NCBI RefSeq assembly: GCF_032164335.1
Contig: NZ_CP134152.1
Location: 1,612,001-1,676,000 of the forward strand
From: Winslowiella toletana
Lineage (GTDB): Bacteria > Pseudomonadota > Gammaproteobacteria > Enterobacterales > Enterobacteriaceae
Reading direction: 5' to 3'
Length of the DNA stretch: 64,000 nt
In this document: positions 9,881-19,151 of the stretch, piece after piece
How the letters are laid out: every line of letters begins with the position of its first letter
How positions within the stretch are numbered: the first letter of the stretch is position 1
Notes under the pieces: generated by a model
The model's database searches: none
Told to the model about the DNA's origin: nothing
Seen by the model: the letters and a program-made list of their open reading frames with translations, nothing else
Made by a program: the position numbers and the translations under genes

Positions 9881-9906
9881 GGGCCAGCGATGCTGGCCCT
9901 CTCTTC
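9881..9906 (+). terminator. Intrinsic terminator after rhlE
   Basis: Eight-base GC-rich arms GGGCCAGC / GCTGGCCC with a three-base loop are followed by TCTCTTC. The T-tract is interrupted, but position and stem strength fit a terminator. Confidence 0.8.
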
Positions 9907-9993
9907 ATCTGCGGCAGCGATTGCCGTCTCCAGACTTTCACATCCCGACGAAAACTCGTAAACTTGCGCGTCAATTTTTGTGAGTGTACAAAC

Positions 9994-10929
9994 ATGCGGG
10001 TTTTACTGGCTCCAATGGAAGGCGTTCTCGACTCTCTGGTTCGTGAGCTGCTGAGCGAAGTGAATGATTACGATCTTTGCATCACCGAGTTTTTGCGCGT
10101 GGTCGATCAGCTGTTGCCAGAAAAATCATTTTACCGCCTCTGCCCGGAGCTGCATTACGCCAGCCGGACGCCGTCAGGTACCCGTGTGCGCGTGCAGTTA
10201 CTCGGTCAGCATCCGCAGTGGCTGGCGGAAAACGCGGCGCGTGCGGTGGCGCTCGGTTCATGGGGCGTGGATCTCAACTGTGGTTGCCCGTCAAAACTGG
10301 TCAATGGCAGCGGCGGGGGGGCCACACTGCTGAAAGATCCCGAACTGATTTATCGTGCTGCTAAAGCGATGCGTGCAGCGGTACCGGGCGATCTGCCGGT
10401 AACGGTAAAGGTGCGCCTTGGCTGGGATTCCGGCGATCGGCAGTTTGAAATCGCCGATGCGGTGCAGCAGGCCGGTGCGACCGAGCTGGCGGTACATGGC
10501 CGCACCAAAGAGGATGGCTATAAAGCGGAACGCATCAACTGGCAGGCGATAGGCGATATCCGTCAGCGTTTAAGCATCCCGGTGATCGCCAATGGTGAAA
10601 TCTGGGACTGGCAAAGCGCGCAGGATTGCCTCGCGACCACCGGTTGCGATGCGGTAATGATTGGCCGCGGTGCGCTGAATGTGCCGAATCTCAGCCGGGT
10701 AATTAAATTTAATCAGCCACGTATGCCGTGGCCCGAAGTGGTACAGCTGTTGCAGAAATATACCCGGCTGGAGAAGCAGGGCGACACCGGACTGTATCAT
10801 GTGGCGCGCATCAAACAGTGGCTGGGCTATCTGCGTAAGGAATATGCGGAGGCGACCGATCTGTTCAGTGAAATTCGTGCGTTAAAAACCTCAGCTGAGA
10901 TTGCCACAATCATTTCGCAACAATCTTAG
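9994..10929 (+). CDS. dusC: DusC, tRNA-dihydrouridine(16) synthase
   Basis: The FMN enzyme starts [14 protein letters not shown], as in E. coli DusC, and has NCGCPSK with the catalytic Cys (about residue 98), [17 protein letters not shown] and MIGRGALN. It reduces U16 of tRNA with NADPH. An in-frame ATG ten codons upstream (9964) is not supported by homology, so I set the start at 9994. In E. coli dusC lies beside the yohF-yohC region; here it is also near those genes but next to rhlE. Confidence 0.96.
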   Translation: MRVLLAPMEGVLDSLVRELLSEVNDYDLCITEFLRVVDQLLPEKSFYRLCPELHYASRTPSGTRVRVQLLGQHPQWLAENAARAVALGSWGVDLNCGCPSKLVNGSGGGATLLKDPELIYRAAKAMRAAVPGDLPVTVKVRLGWDSGDRQFEIADAVQQAGATELAVHGRTKEDGYKAERINWQAIGDIRQRLSIPVIANGEIWDWQSAQDCLATTGCDAVMIGRGALNVPNLSRVIKFNQPRMPWPEVVQLLQKYTRLEKQGDTGLYHVARIKQWLGYLRKEYAEATDLFSEIRALKTSAEIATIISQQS

Positions 10930-10935
10930 CAAGAT

Positions 10936-10964
10936 CTGTTAACCATTGATGGGTATCATATAAT
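10936..10964 (+). promoter_or_regulatory. Candidate promoter for the MFS gene
   Basis: A perfect TATAAT lies at 10959-10964, 33 bases before the ATG. The -35 region (CTGTTA at 10936) is weak. It falls in the 67-base gap after dusC. Confidence 0.4.
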
Positions 10965-10996
10965 TTCTGTCATCACTGGCTAAAACGGCTTTTACC

Positions 10997-12190
10997 ATGT
11001 CATCAGCAGCAGCGCTCAGTAACTTTCAGCTCAATAAACGTATTATCTCGGTGATTATTTTCACTTTCTTTTGCTATCTGTCAGTGGGCTTGCCGCTGGC
11101 GGTATTGCCGGGATTTGTCCATAACCAGCTGGGTTACAGCTCCTTTCTGGCCGGTTTAATCATCAGTATTCAATATTTTGCCACTCTAATCAGTCGCCCA
11201 CAGTCGGGACGTCTGGCTGATATTCTTGGGCCGAAACGTGTCGTAATGCTGGGGCTGGTATGCTGTGGTATGAGTGGCGTATTGTCGATTGCCGCGGTGC
11301 TGGCGCAAACGCTGCCCTGGCTGAGTCTGCTGCTGCTGGCAATCGGGCGGGTATTCCTCGGCGTTGGCGAGAGTTTTACCAGCACCGGTTCTACCCTGTG
11401 GGGCATCAATGTGGTCGGCACGCTACAAACCGCGCGCGTAATTTCGTGGAACGGCGTGGCAACCTATCTGGCGATGGCAATCGGTGCGCCGCTGGGGGTG
11501 ATGCTGAATCAGCTGTTTGGCATCGCCGGTTTTGCCTCACTGATTATCCTGATGGCGGTAGTAGGATTCTGGATGGCCAGCAAAAAACCGGCGATTAAGG
11601 TGACGGTGGCCAACCGCATTCCGTTTCATCAGGTTTTTTCCCGCGTCTGGCTGTACGGTCTCGGTCTGGGGCTGGGCACCATCGGCTTTGGCGTGATCGC
11701 CACCTTTATTACCCTCTATTTCGCCAGCCGTGACTGGAACGGCGCGGCTTTCGCCCTGACGTTGTTCAGCCTCGGTTTTATTGCCATGCGGCTGGTGTTC
11801 AGCAATATGATTACCCGCTTTGGCGGTCTGAAAGTGTCGCTGGTGTCATTTCTGATTGAGTGTGTCGGCTTGCTGATTATCTGGCAGGCGGCGACGCCGT
11901 GGCTGGTGGATGTCGGCGCGTTTATGACCGGTGCGGGCTTCTCGCTGGTGTTCCCGGCATTGGGCGTGGAAGCGGTGAAGCAGGTGCAGCCGCAAAACCA
12001 GGGCAGCGCGCTGGGGACCTATTCTGCGTTCCTCGATCTCGGGCTGGGTCTGACCGGGCCGGTCGCCGGCATTCTGATTGGTCACTGGGGGATGCAGTCG
12101 ATTTATCTGGCAGCGGCAGGGGTGGTGCTGACGGCAGTGCTGATTACGCTGCGGCTGTTAAGCTTGCCGCCAGGAAACCCGGCCGGGTAA
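10997..12190 (+). CDS. MFS efflux transporter of the YfcJ/YhhS type
   Basis: The 397-residue protein has 12 predicted membrane segments and the MFS motif-A region SGRLADILGPKRVV in the first cytoplasmic loop. Its opening (YLSVGLPLAVLPGFVHNQLG) and the motif GRVFLGVGES followed by SWNG match the E. coli YfcJ/YhhS (UPF0226) group of drug- or sugar-efflux-like permeases. Later SLVFPALGVEAVKQV is also typical of that group. The substrate is unknown. It stands alone between dusC and the convergent ldtB. Confidence 0.85.
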   Translation: MSSAAALSNFQLNKRIISVIIFTFFCYLSVGLPLAVLPGFVHNQLGYSSFLAGLIISIQYFATLISRPQSGRLADILGPKRVVMLGLVCCGMSGVLSIAAVLAQTLPWLSLLLLAIGRVFLGVGESFTSTGSTLWGINVVGTLQTARVISWNGVATYLAMAIGAPLGVMLNQLFGIAGFASLIILMAVVGFWMASKKPAIKVTVANRIPFHQVFSRVWLYGLGLGLGTIGFGVIATFITLYFASRDWNGAAFALTLFSLGFIAMRLVFSNMITRFGGLKVSLVSFLIECVGLLIIWQAATPWLVDVGAFMTGAGFSLVFPALGVEAVKQVQPQNQGSALGTYSAFLDLGLGLTGPVAGILIGHWGMQSIYLAAAGVVLTAVLITLRLLSLPPGNPAG

Positions 12191-12231
12191 ATTTTGCTGT
12201 CGAATCAGGCTGAGTGGTGAGACTTTACAAT

Positions 12232-12260
12232 AAAAAACGGGCCGCGAGCGGCCCGTTTTA
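12232..12260. terminator. Bidirectional terminator between the MFS gene and ldtB
   Basis: The stem CGGGCCG / CGGCCCG with CGAG loop is flanked by an A run on the left and TTTT on the right. It can therefore stop transcription from both convergent genes. Confidence 0.92.
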
Positions 12261-12277
12261 ATGTCAACCTGCAACCG

Positions 12278-13411
12278 TTACAGCGAGGTATCGCTGGCAA
12301 CCGGTGCGTCGGTTTGAAGAGTATCCTGATTAGTAATCGGTGCTGCGCCATCAGTCGGCTCGGTTGCACCCTCAGTCGACTCAACTGCGCCGGCACTCTG
12401 CGGCGTCGCTGGCGTCATCGCCTGCTCCTGCGGCAGGGCGTTATCCGATTCCGGAATAACTACCGGTGCAGATTCACCGTTTTCTGACAGGCCGTTCACT
12501 TTGGTCGGCATACCGCTGCGTGCTTTCAGCGCAGTGTCCATTGCTGCCTGATTCACTGACGCATCAACCACCACTTTACTGACGGCTGGGGTGATGGTGA
12601 TTGGCACCGGCTCACGTGAATTAAACTGCTCTTCGGTAGTGGAGAGCGGATTGTGAATTTCCACGTAGCGTGAACCGTCTGGCTCGATGCTGGCTTTCAC
12701 CGGCTGGTTAATAAACTGAACGCGGGTGCCAACCGGCACATTGTCGAACAGCCATTTAATGTCGTCAGCACGCAGACGTACGCAACCGTGGCTGACACGC
12801 AGGCCAATACCGAAGTTGGCATTGGTGCCGTGAATGGCATACAGGCGGCCGATATACAGCGCGTACAGACCCATCGGGTTGTCCGGACCCGCCGGGAAGA
12901 CATCCAGCAGTTTTTCACCGCGAGCGGCGTACTCTTCATGCATCTTCTTGGTTGGTGTCCAGGTCGGGCCATCTTTCTTACGTTGAACGCTGGTGACCCA
13001 GTCCATCGGCGTATCTTTGCCTAACTCACCGATACCGATTGGCAGCACCACCACGGTGTTGGTGCCTTTCGGATAGTAGTAAAGACGCATTTCAGCGCTG
13101 TTGATGATAATGCCTTCGCGTGGTGCGTCCGGCAGAATCAACTGCTGAGGGATGATCAGTTTACTGCCTGCCTGTGGCAGATAAACATCCACACCAGGGT
13201 TAGCTTCAAGCAGGTTGCTGAGGCCCATCTGGAACTGTGCAGCAAAGGCCTCCAGCGGCAACTTGCTGTCTTGAGGAACGGTAATTTCCAGGTTTTCACC
13301 GATCAACCGGCTATTTTTTTCCGGAAGTGGATAAACCACAGCAAAAGCAGAGTGGCTGAATGCCGCAAATGCCAGTGCCAGTGTGACGATCGCGCGAATG
13401 GTCTTTTTCAT
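12278..13411 (-). CDS. ldtB: LdtB (YbiS), L,D-transpeptidase anchoring Braun lipoprotein, with C-terminal extension
   Basis: A signal peptide ending near residue 24 is followed by a LysM-like segment ([21 protein letters not shown]) and the YkuD catalytic domain. The active-site motif is VSHGCVRL with Cys210 and His208, plus His194. Enzymes of this type attach Lpp to peptidoglycan diaminopimelate in the periplasm. The sequence tracks E. coli LdtB to about residue 306 (GMPTKVN) and then continues for about 71 residues rich in Ala, Pro, Thr, Ser and acidic residues, a low-complexity tail absent from E. coli. The ATG has a GAAG ribosome site. Confidence 0.93.
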   Translation of the reverse strand: MKKTIRAIVTLALAFAAFSHSAFAVVYPLPEKNSRLIGENLEITVPQDSKLPLEAFAAQFQMGLSNLLEANPGVDVYLPQAGSKLIIPQQLILPDAPREGIIINSAEMRLYYYPKGTNTVVVLPIGIGELGKDTPMDWVTSVQRKKDGPTWTPTKKMHEEYAARGEKLLDVFPAGPDNPMGLYALYIGRLYAIHGTNANFGIGLRVSHGCVRLRADDIKWLFDNVPVGTRVQFINQPVKASIEPDGSRYVEIHNPLSTTEEQFNSREPVPITITPAVSKVVVDASVNQAAMDTALKARSGMPTKVNGLSENGESAPVVIPESDNALPQEQAMTPATPQSAGAVESTEGATEPTDGAAPITNQDTLQTDAPVASDTSL

Positions 13412-13597
13412 AGTTCTTCAGGTGTTAGCGCCTATAAGGCTGTTAATAGTCGACCCAACTTCCGGTCTGTGACCGGGTGCACATTATATGTGCATAATGC
13501 CTCCGGAAGGAATCAGGAATTTTCGTCGTTGAACTAACTTTACGTAAAATTGTCGCTCCGGACGCCAGCTTTAACTGGCGGATCGTGTTTTTTTGCA

Positions 13598-15412
13598 TCA
13601 GGGCTGCCAGAGTGGCACTTCACCACTCAGTTTCCGGTTAAGAAAGAATGCGGCGCTGATAAGTGCCAGATGACTGAGTGCCTGCGGCGTATTGCCCAGT
13701 GGGTAGCCGCGTGCGTCAAACTCTTCCGCATACAGGCCGAGTGGATTGGCATAACTTAGCAGCTTTTCAAACTCAAAGTGCGCTTCATCTACCCGACCGG
13801 CACGCGCCAGACACTCAACGTACCAGAATGAGCAGGCAACAAATGCCCCTTCCTCACCTTCCAGACCGTCGGCAGGGGTTTCTTCAACGTTGTAGCGGCG
13901 CACTAAGCCATCGCTGACCAGATTCTGTTTAATGGCATCCAGCGTTGCCAGCCATTCCGGATCGGTCGCACCGACAAAACGCACCAGTGGCATCAGCAGC
14001 ATCGAGGCATCCAGCGCATCACCGTGGCGGGTGGCGGTGAAGTGGCCGAGTTCATCACTCCAGAAATTGTTCCAGATATCGGCGCGAATCTCTGCGCGTA
14101 CCCGGTCCCAGCGTTCATAAGGCATCGACAGCGAGCGTTTCATTCCCAGCCGCAGCGCACGGTCGAGCGCCACCCAACACATCAGGCGCGAGTGCAGAAA
14201 ATGCTGCGGTTCGCCGCGCATTTCCCAGATACCGGCATCGGGCTGGTTCCAGTTTTCACAGACGTGATCGATCATCCGGCAGACATTTTCCCAGCCGCGA
14301 TGCGAAATCGCCTCGCCATATTTATTCGCCAGGTAGATGGCATCCATCAGCTCGCCATAAATATCCAGCTGGGTTTGCCGCCAGGCATCATTACCGATGC
14401 GAACCGGCGCGGAGCCAGCGTAGCCGGAGAGATTCAGCAGCTCGAGCTCATGCAGTTCAGTGCCGCTGTCCAGCCGGTACATGATCTGCAATTTCTCTTC
14501 TTCATCATGGCTGTTTTCAACACAGCGACCAACCCATTGGGTAAAGTCTTTCGCTTCCGAGACATAGCCCAGCCGCATCAGCGCGTACATACTGAAGGAG
14601 GCGTCACGAATCCATGAGGCGCGATAATCCCAGTTGCGTTCGCCACCCAGCTCTTCCGGCAGGCCAAACGTGGCGGCGGCGGCAATTGAGCCATGTTGCC
14701 ATGAAGTCAGTAGCTTAAGCACCAGCGCTGAACGGTTGACCATCTCTTGCCAGCGCCCGTGATAATTACTTTTAGCCGACCAGTTGCGCCAGAAATCAGA
14801 GGTTTCCTGAAAGCAGTAGTCGGTTTCCAGATTGTTGAGATGATCGTCTTCGGCGCAACCAAACATAAATTCGGCGTGTTCACCGTCTTTCAGCGTAAAA
14901 CTGGCGACGGCGGCGGCACCCTCGACGGTTAACGGCTGGGTTCCTGCCAGACTCATCGTCGGCTGTCCGGCGGCAGAAAACTCAACTAAACCCGCTTTCA
15001 GACTGGCTTGCGTATTGGCGCGGGCATAATCATGCACCGGCGCGCAGCGCAGTTGAAAGCGAGCTTCTCCACGAACCATTTTTACCCGGCGAACAATGCG
15101 CGGCTGTTTATCCTGCTGCTGACAAAGCGGCATATAGTCGGTGATTTCCGCCACGCCCTCTTTTGCCAGCCAGCGGGTTTGCAGAATGTTGGTATCAGGC
15201 AGATAGAGTTGCTGGCGGCGCGCGTCGGTCCACTCCGGGGCAATACTGAATAATCCGGACTCATCGCTGTCGAGCAGGGCGGTGAAGACGGATGGGCTGT
15301 CGAGATTAGGCCAGCAGAAGTAATCAATGGTGCCATCATTGGCAATCAGCGCGCAGGTTCTCAGGTCGCCAATCACTCCGTGATCGCCAATTTCTCGCTT
15401 AACTTGTTTCAT
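13598..15412 (-). CDS. Glycoside hydrolase family 15 (glucoamylase/trehalase-like)
   Basis: The 604-residue protein begins IGDHGVIGDLRTCALIANDGTIDYFCWPNLDSPS, typical of cytosolic bacterial GH15 proteins. It carries NWDYRASWIRDASFSM, and near the C-terminus the catalytic segment YAEEFD followed by LGNTPQALSHLALI. There is no signal peptide. Related enzymes hydrolyse trehalose, isomaltose or maltodextrin; the specificity cannot be told from sequence. GGGAG precedes the ATG by four bases. It diverges from yohF; the shared 176-base region has TTGACT/CTATAGT-like elements that could be promoters. Confidence 0.88.
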   Translation of the reverse strand: MKQVKREIGDHGVIGDLRTCALIANDGTIDYFCWPNLDSPSVFTALLDSDESGLFSIAPEWTDARRQQLYLPDTNILQTRWLAKEGVAEITDYMPLCQQQDKQPRIVRRVKMVRGEARFQLRCAPVHDYARANTQASLKAGLVEFSAAGQPTMSLAGTQPLTVEGAAAVASFTLKDGEHAEFMFGCAEDDHLNNLETDYCFQETSDFWRNWSAKSNYHGRWQEMVNRSALVLKLLTSWQHGSIAAAATFGLPEELGGERNWDYRASWIRDASFSMYALMRLGYVSEAKDFTQWVGRCVENSHDEEEKLQIMYRLDSGTELHELELLNLSGYAGSAPVRIGNDAWRQTQLDIYGELMDAIYLANKYGEAISHRGWENVCRMIDHVCENWNQPDAGIWEMRGEPQHFLHSRLMCWVALDRALRLGMKRSLSMPYERWDRVRAEIRADIWNNFWSDELGHFTATRHGDALDASMLLMPLVRFVGATDPEWLATLDAIKQNLVSDGLVRRYNVEETPADGLEGEEGAFVACSFWYVECLARAGRVDEAHFEFEKLLSYANPLGLYAEEFDARGYPLGNTPQALSHLALISAAFFLNRKLSGEVPLWQP

Positions 15413-15546
15413 AAGGCTCCCGTTAAATAGCGTTATTTCCAGTTGTCACTATAGTCAACGAATGGCGTGACTGACGGCAGGAAGCTTAACGAAGTGTAAA
15501 TTAAGCTGAAGATATCTATAGCAAAATGCTGCTTTTACCCCAGCGT

Positions 15547-15553
15547 CTATACT
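15547..15553 (+). promoter_or_regulatory. Candidate sigma-S-type -10 for yohF
   Basis: CTATACT, the form often seen at RpoS-dependent promoters, lies 35 bases before the yohF ATG. No good -35 is visible, which is common for sigma-S. Weak evidence on its own. Confidence 0.3.
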
Positions 15554-15588
15554 TGCTGGTCAGCCATAACTGAGTTCAGGAGGAAAGC

Positions 15589-16368
15589 ATGAGTAAGCCA
15601 ACGAACAAAGTGGCGATCGTCACCGCATCGGATTCCGGAATTGGTCAGGCATCGGCAATTATGCTGGCGCAGCAGGGATTTGATATTGGTATTACCTGGC
15701 GCTCAGACAGTGAAGGCGCAGAGCAGACGGCGCAGCAGGTGCGCGACCTCGGCAAGAAAGCCGAAATCGAACAGCTCGACCTTGCCGATCCTCAGCAGGG
15801 TGGTAAGTCGCTGGAGCAGCTGATTGCCCGGATGGGGCGCATTGATGTGCTGGTCAACAATGCCGGGGTCAATATCAAAGCTGATTTTCTTGAAACCACT
15901 TTTGAAGACTGGCGCAAAGTGTTTAGCGTAAATGTTGACGGAGCCTTTGTCTGCGCGCAAATTGCTGCGCGACATATGGTTAAGCAGGGCGAAGGGGGAC
16001 GTATAATTAATATTACCTCGGTGCATGAGCATACGCCGTTGCCAGGCTCAGTTGCCTACAGTGCCAGTAAGCACGCGCTGGGAGGCCTGACCCAGTCGAT
16101 GGCACTCAGTCTGTTACCGCATAAAATTTTGGTCAATGCGGTCGCCCCGGGAGCAATAGCCACGCCGATGAACCAGATGAACAGTGGTGATGCGCATCAG
16201 ATCCCGATGCCAGAAATTCCCGCCGGGCGCCCCGGTGATTCGCGTGAGATCGCCAGTATGGTCGCCTGGCTCTGTTCGCAATGGTCGAGCTACACCACCG
16301 GCCAGTCATTTATTATTGATGGTGGTTTTAGCCTGGCGAATCCGCAGTTTTTTATGCAACGTCAGTGA
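15589..16368 (+). CDS. yohF: YohF, short-chain dehydrogenase/reductase
   Basis: The 259-residue SDR has a cofactor loop TASDSGIGQ, NNAG, and the catalytic YSASK (Tyr-x3-Lys) preceded by an ITSVHEHTPLPG serine segment. The C-terminus GQSFIIDGGFSLANPQF matches E. coli YohF, annotated there as a putative acetoin/diacetyl-type reductase. The true substrate is unknown. AGGAGGAAAGC gives a very strong ribosome site. It is convergent with yohD, as in E. coli. Confidence 0.92.
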   Translation: MSKPTNKVAIVTASDSGIGQASAIMLAQQGFDIGITWRSDSEGAEQTAQQVRDLGKKAEIEQLDLADPQQGGKSLEQLIARMGRIDVLVNNAGVNIKADFLETTFEDWRKVFSVNVDGAFVCAQIAARHMVKQGEGGRIINITSVHEHTPLPGSVAYSASKHALGGLTQSMALSLLPHKILVNAVAPGAIATPMNQMNSGDAHQIPMPEIPAGRPGDSREIASMVAWLCSQWSSYTTGQSFIIDGGFSLANPQFFMQRQ

Positions 16369-16375
16369 CGATTAT

Positions 16376-16399
16376 ACGGGCGACGATGGCGTCGCCCGT
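16376..16399. terminator. Hairpin between convergent yohF and yohD
   Basis: Nine-base arms ACGGGCGAC / GTCGCCCGT with a six-base loop. It has no T-tract on either side, so termination is inferred from position. Confidence 0.5.
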
Positions 16400-16407
16400 A
16401 AAGAAAG

Positions 16408-16983
16408 CTACTGCTGTCGATTATCTGACCAGCGGCGAAACGCCACGCGGGCACCCCAGACCAGCGCGATTGCCGCCCCCAGCCACAGCAGATGCTTCAG
16501 GTGCTGATCGAGCTGGTGCAACCACGGAGCAATCACTCGTCCGCCAACGTAGCCCAGCGAAACAAAGATCAGCGCCCACAGCAGTGCGCCAATCACGTTC
16601 AGCAGCAGGAATTTGGCGGGTGACAGTCGGCTGGCTCCAATAATTACCGGGCCGATTAGCCGGAAGCCGTACATAAAGCGCACGCCAATCACAAATAGCG
16701 ACGGCCGACGACGAATCATCTTATTGGCTTTAACAATCTTATCCTGATGTTTTTTAAACCGGCCGAGAATCGTCGTGCCGTAATAGCGACCAACAAAAAA
16801 CAGCACTTGATCGCCAATGATGCCACCCAGCGCGGCAATCAGTACCACCCAACCATAATGTAGCAAGCCTTCATGTGCCGCCACGCCGCCTAATAAAGTA
16901 AAGGTTTCACCTTCTGCAAGGCACCCTATCAACAGCGCCCAGTAACCGTATTGTGAAATCAGTCCATTTACATCGATATGCAA
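16408..16983 (-). CDS. yohD: YohD, DedA-family membrane protein
   Basis: The 191-residue DedA-family protein has the conserved LAEGETFTLLGGVAAHEG and RFMYGFRLIGPVIIGAS segments and a C-terminal membrane anchor. It is nearly the length of E. coli YohD (192). DedA proteins act as undecaprenyl-phosphate or phospholipid transporters and are needed for proton-motive-force homeostasis; the specific ligand of YohD is not known. It is divergent from yohC across 224 bases. Confidence 0.93.
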   Translation of the reverse strand: MHIDVNGLISQYGYWALLIGCLAEGETFTLLGGVAAHEGLLHYGWVVLIAALGGIIGDQVLFFVGRYYGTTILGRFKKHQDKIVKANKMIRRRPSLFVIGVRFMYGFRLIGPVIIGASRLSPAKFLLLNVIGALLWALIFVSLGYVGGRVIAPWLHQLDQHLKHLLWLGAAIALVWGARVAFRRWSDNRQQ

Positions 16984-17207
16984 AACTCACCTTCCTGTCA
17001 GTGCGCGTGAACCGCTAATTTTATACCCGGATTGCCATGACTTCAGGTAAAAGCGCTAAATTCCGCACTTTTCATCTCTCGCTTGATTATCGCTGATGAA
17101 AAAGTACGCAAATAAACCGCCGGAAATGCCAGCGACATTTATACTTAGCTTAAGTCCACCGATCGCAGGTGAACGTTGGCGGTTAGTCGTATCAGAGGAG
17201 TGATTTT

Positions 17208-17795
17208 ATGAATCATGTCTGGGGACTTCTGGCGCATCCCAATCAGGAAATGCGCGAAATCAAGCAAGAGGACGAGAGCGTTTCCCATCACTACACTCAT
17301 CATGTACTGGTGATGGCGGCGATCCCGGTAATTAGCGCGTTTATCGGCACCACCCAACTGGGGTGGAATCTGGGTGCAGGACGCACTATTCAACTGTCTC
17401 TGATCACCGGTATTGCGTTAGCGGTAATGTTTTATGTGCTCATCCTCGGTGGCGTGGCGGTGATGGGGCGGGTCATTCACTGGATGGCGCGTGACTATCC
17501 GCAGCGACCCAGCCTGCAACGCTGTACGGTTTTTGCCGGTTATGTTGCCACACCGCTGTTTTTGAGCGGGCTGGTGGCGCTCTATCCGCTGGTATGGCTG
17601 TGCCTGTTTGTCGGTGCGCTGGCGCTGGTTTATACCGGTTATCTGTTATACGTCGGCATTCCGCTGTTCCTGAATATTGACCGTGAAGAGAGCCTGCGTT
17701 TTTCCGGTTCGACACTGGCCATCGGCATCCTGGTGTTTGAAGTATTACTGGCACTGACGGTAATGATTTGGGGCTACGGATATCTGATGTTTTAA
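17208..17795 (+). CDS. yohC: YohC, Yip1-domain inner-membrane protein
   Basis: The 195-residue protein starts MNHVWGLLAHPNQEM and shares SHHYTHHVL and FAGYVATPLFLSGLVALYPLVWLC with E. coli YohC (Yip1 family, about five membrane segments). Function is unknown. AGAGGAGTG gives a strong ribosome site. A TATACT at 17140-17145 may be the -10. An intrinsic terminator follows. Confidence 0.92.
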   Translation: MNHVWGLLAHPNQEMREIKQEDESVSHHYTHHVLVMAAIPVISAFIGTTQLGWNLGAGRTIQLSLITGIALAVMFYVLILGGVAVMGRVIHWMARDYPQRPSLQRCTVFAGYVATPLFLSGLVALYPLVWLCLFVGALALVYTGYLLYVGIPLFLNIDREESLRFSGSTLAIGILVFEVLLALTVMIWGYGYLMF

Positions 17796-17800
17796 TCCAC

Positions 17801-17831
17801 AGTGCCGCTGTGACTCAGCGGCACTTTGTTT
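17801..17831 (+). terminator. Terminator of yohC
   Basis: Ten-base arms AGTGCCGCTG / CAGCGGCACT with TGACT loop are followed by TTGTTTA. A good intrinsic terminator. Confidence 0.88.
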
Positions 17832-17974
17832 ACGACCGGAAACGAATCTCCAGTAGGAATTTACTTAAGTGCCGGAGTATGATGCAGCTGCCAGCCCCCG
17901 CGTGGCCTCACTTTTCGCGGATGGCGGCCTGTGTATTGCACAGCTAAACATCAACCCGTTTAAGTTTTGACACG

Positions 17975-18910
17975 ATGCCTGCAAAAATCCGTTATTCGCT
18001 TTTGAGTTTAGCCATTCTTTTTTCTGGTCAGGGCATGTTCAGCCAGGCCGTCGCCAGCCAAAATATCACCAAAGTGGCCGCGTCTGCGCAGCCAGAAATC
18101 GCCTCCGGCAGCGCGATGGTAATCGATCTAAATACCAATAAAGTGATCTTCGCCAGCCATCCTGATCGGGTGCGGCCGATTGCTTCCATCACCAAAGTGA
18201 TGACCGCGATGGTGGTGCTGGATGCACATCTGCCGCTGGACGAAATGTTAAAGGTTGATATCAGCCACACGCCGGAAATGCGTGGCGTCTATTCCCGGGT
18301 ACGTCTTAACAGTGAGATCAGCCGTAAAAATATGCTGTTACTGGCGCTGATGTCATCGGAAAACCGTGCGGCGGCCAGCCTCGCGCATCACTATCCGGGC
18401 GGCTATAATGCGTTTATCCGCGCGATGAATGCCAAAGCGCGCGCGCTCGGCATGAGTAACACCCGTTACGTCGAGCCGACCGGCTTGTCGATTAATAATG
18501 TCTCCACCGCGCGCGATCTGACTAAACTGCTGATTGCCTCTAAAAAGTACCCACTGATTGGTCAGTTGAGTACTACCCATGAAGATATGGCGAACTTCAG
18601 CAGCCCGAATTACACCCTGCCTTTCCGCAATACCAATCATCTGGTTTACAAACCTGACTGGAACATTCAGCTGACTAAAACCGGTTTTACTAATGAGGCC
18701 GGACACTGCCTGGTCATGCGGACTACGATTAATCAGCGCCCGGTGGCGCTGGTGGTGCTGGATGCTTTTGGTAAATATACCCATTTTGCCGATGCAAATC
18801 GTCTGCGTAGCTGGATTGAAACCGGTAAGGCCGCGCCGGTTCCGGCGGCTGCTCTGAGCTATAAAAAACAGAAAGCCGCGCAGGTCGCCAGCAACAGCAC
18901 GGTTGAATAG
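17975..18910 (+). CDS. pbpG: PbpG, penicillin-binding protein 7 (D,D-endopeptidase)
   Basis: The 311-residue periplasmic serine peptidase has an N-terminal signal peptide (about 28 residues). It has the three active-site motifs: SITK with Ser71 and Lys74, SEN at 128-130, and KTG at 235-237. PBP7 cleaves D-Ala-meso-DAP cross-links. It closely follows E. coli PbpG through the [10 protein letters not shown]-terminus. There is no strong Shine-Dalgarno before the ATG. The next gene is an MscS channel, whereas E. coli has dld here. Confidence 0.95.
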   Translation: MPAKIRYSLLSLAILFSGQGMFSQAVASQNITKVAASAQPEIASGSAMVIDLNTNKVIFASHPDRVRPIASITKVMTAMVVLDAHLPLDEMLKVDISHTPEMRGVYSRVRLNSEISRKNMLLLALMSSENRAAASLAHHYPGGYNAFIRAMNAKARALGMSNTRYVEPTGLSINNVSTARDLTKLLIASKKYPLIGQLSTTHEDMANFSSPNYTLPFRNTNHLVYKPDWNIQLTKTGFTNEAGHCLVMRTTINQRPVALVVLDAFGKYTHFADANRLRSWIETGKAAPVPAAALSYKKQKAAQVASNSTVE

Positions 18911-19018
18911 GCAGTTTTCCCGCCTTCCTCTGTCACCTGGGAGGGCGGTTCAACGCGCTAATTGCGCACCGATCGTCACTTTTGTCAGCAGACAAGCGCA
19001 GCGCATTACTGTTACTTA

Positions 19019-19063
19019 TTAACTATAAGTTATCTAATACTTAACCATTTATCCTATAGTTAA
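19019..19063. repeat. AT-rich inverted repeat upstream of the MscS-type gene
   Basis: Nine-base arms TTAACTATA (19019-19027) and TATAGTTAA (19055-19063) are 27 bases apart in the gap after pbpG. It may be an operator or part of the promoter region for the channel gene; no matching regulator is recognised. Confidence 0.4.
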
Positions 19064-19151
19064 GGGTGTTGTAACAGCATAAACTAATTTGCTGTCGTGC
19101 TGCGGCCTGCTGCCGCGCCAGTCATTGATAACCGCATGGGTCGCTCTCGCT

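Noticed and set aside
13563-13590. Terminator CGCCAG/CTGGCG with a later T run between ldtB and GH15
   Set aside because: The T run is separated from the stem and lies on the plus strand, where no gene ends; the minus-strand side has no T-tract.
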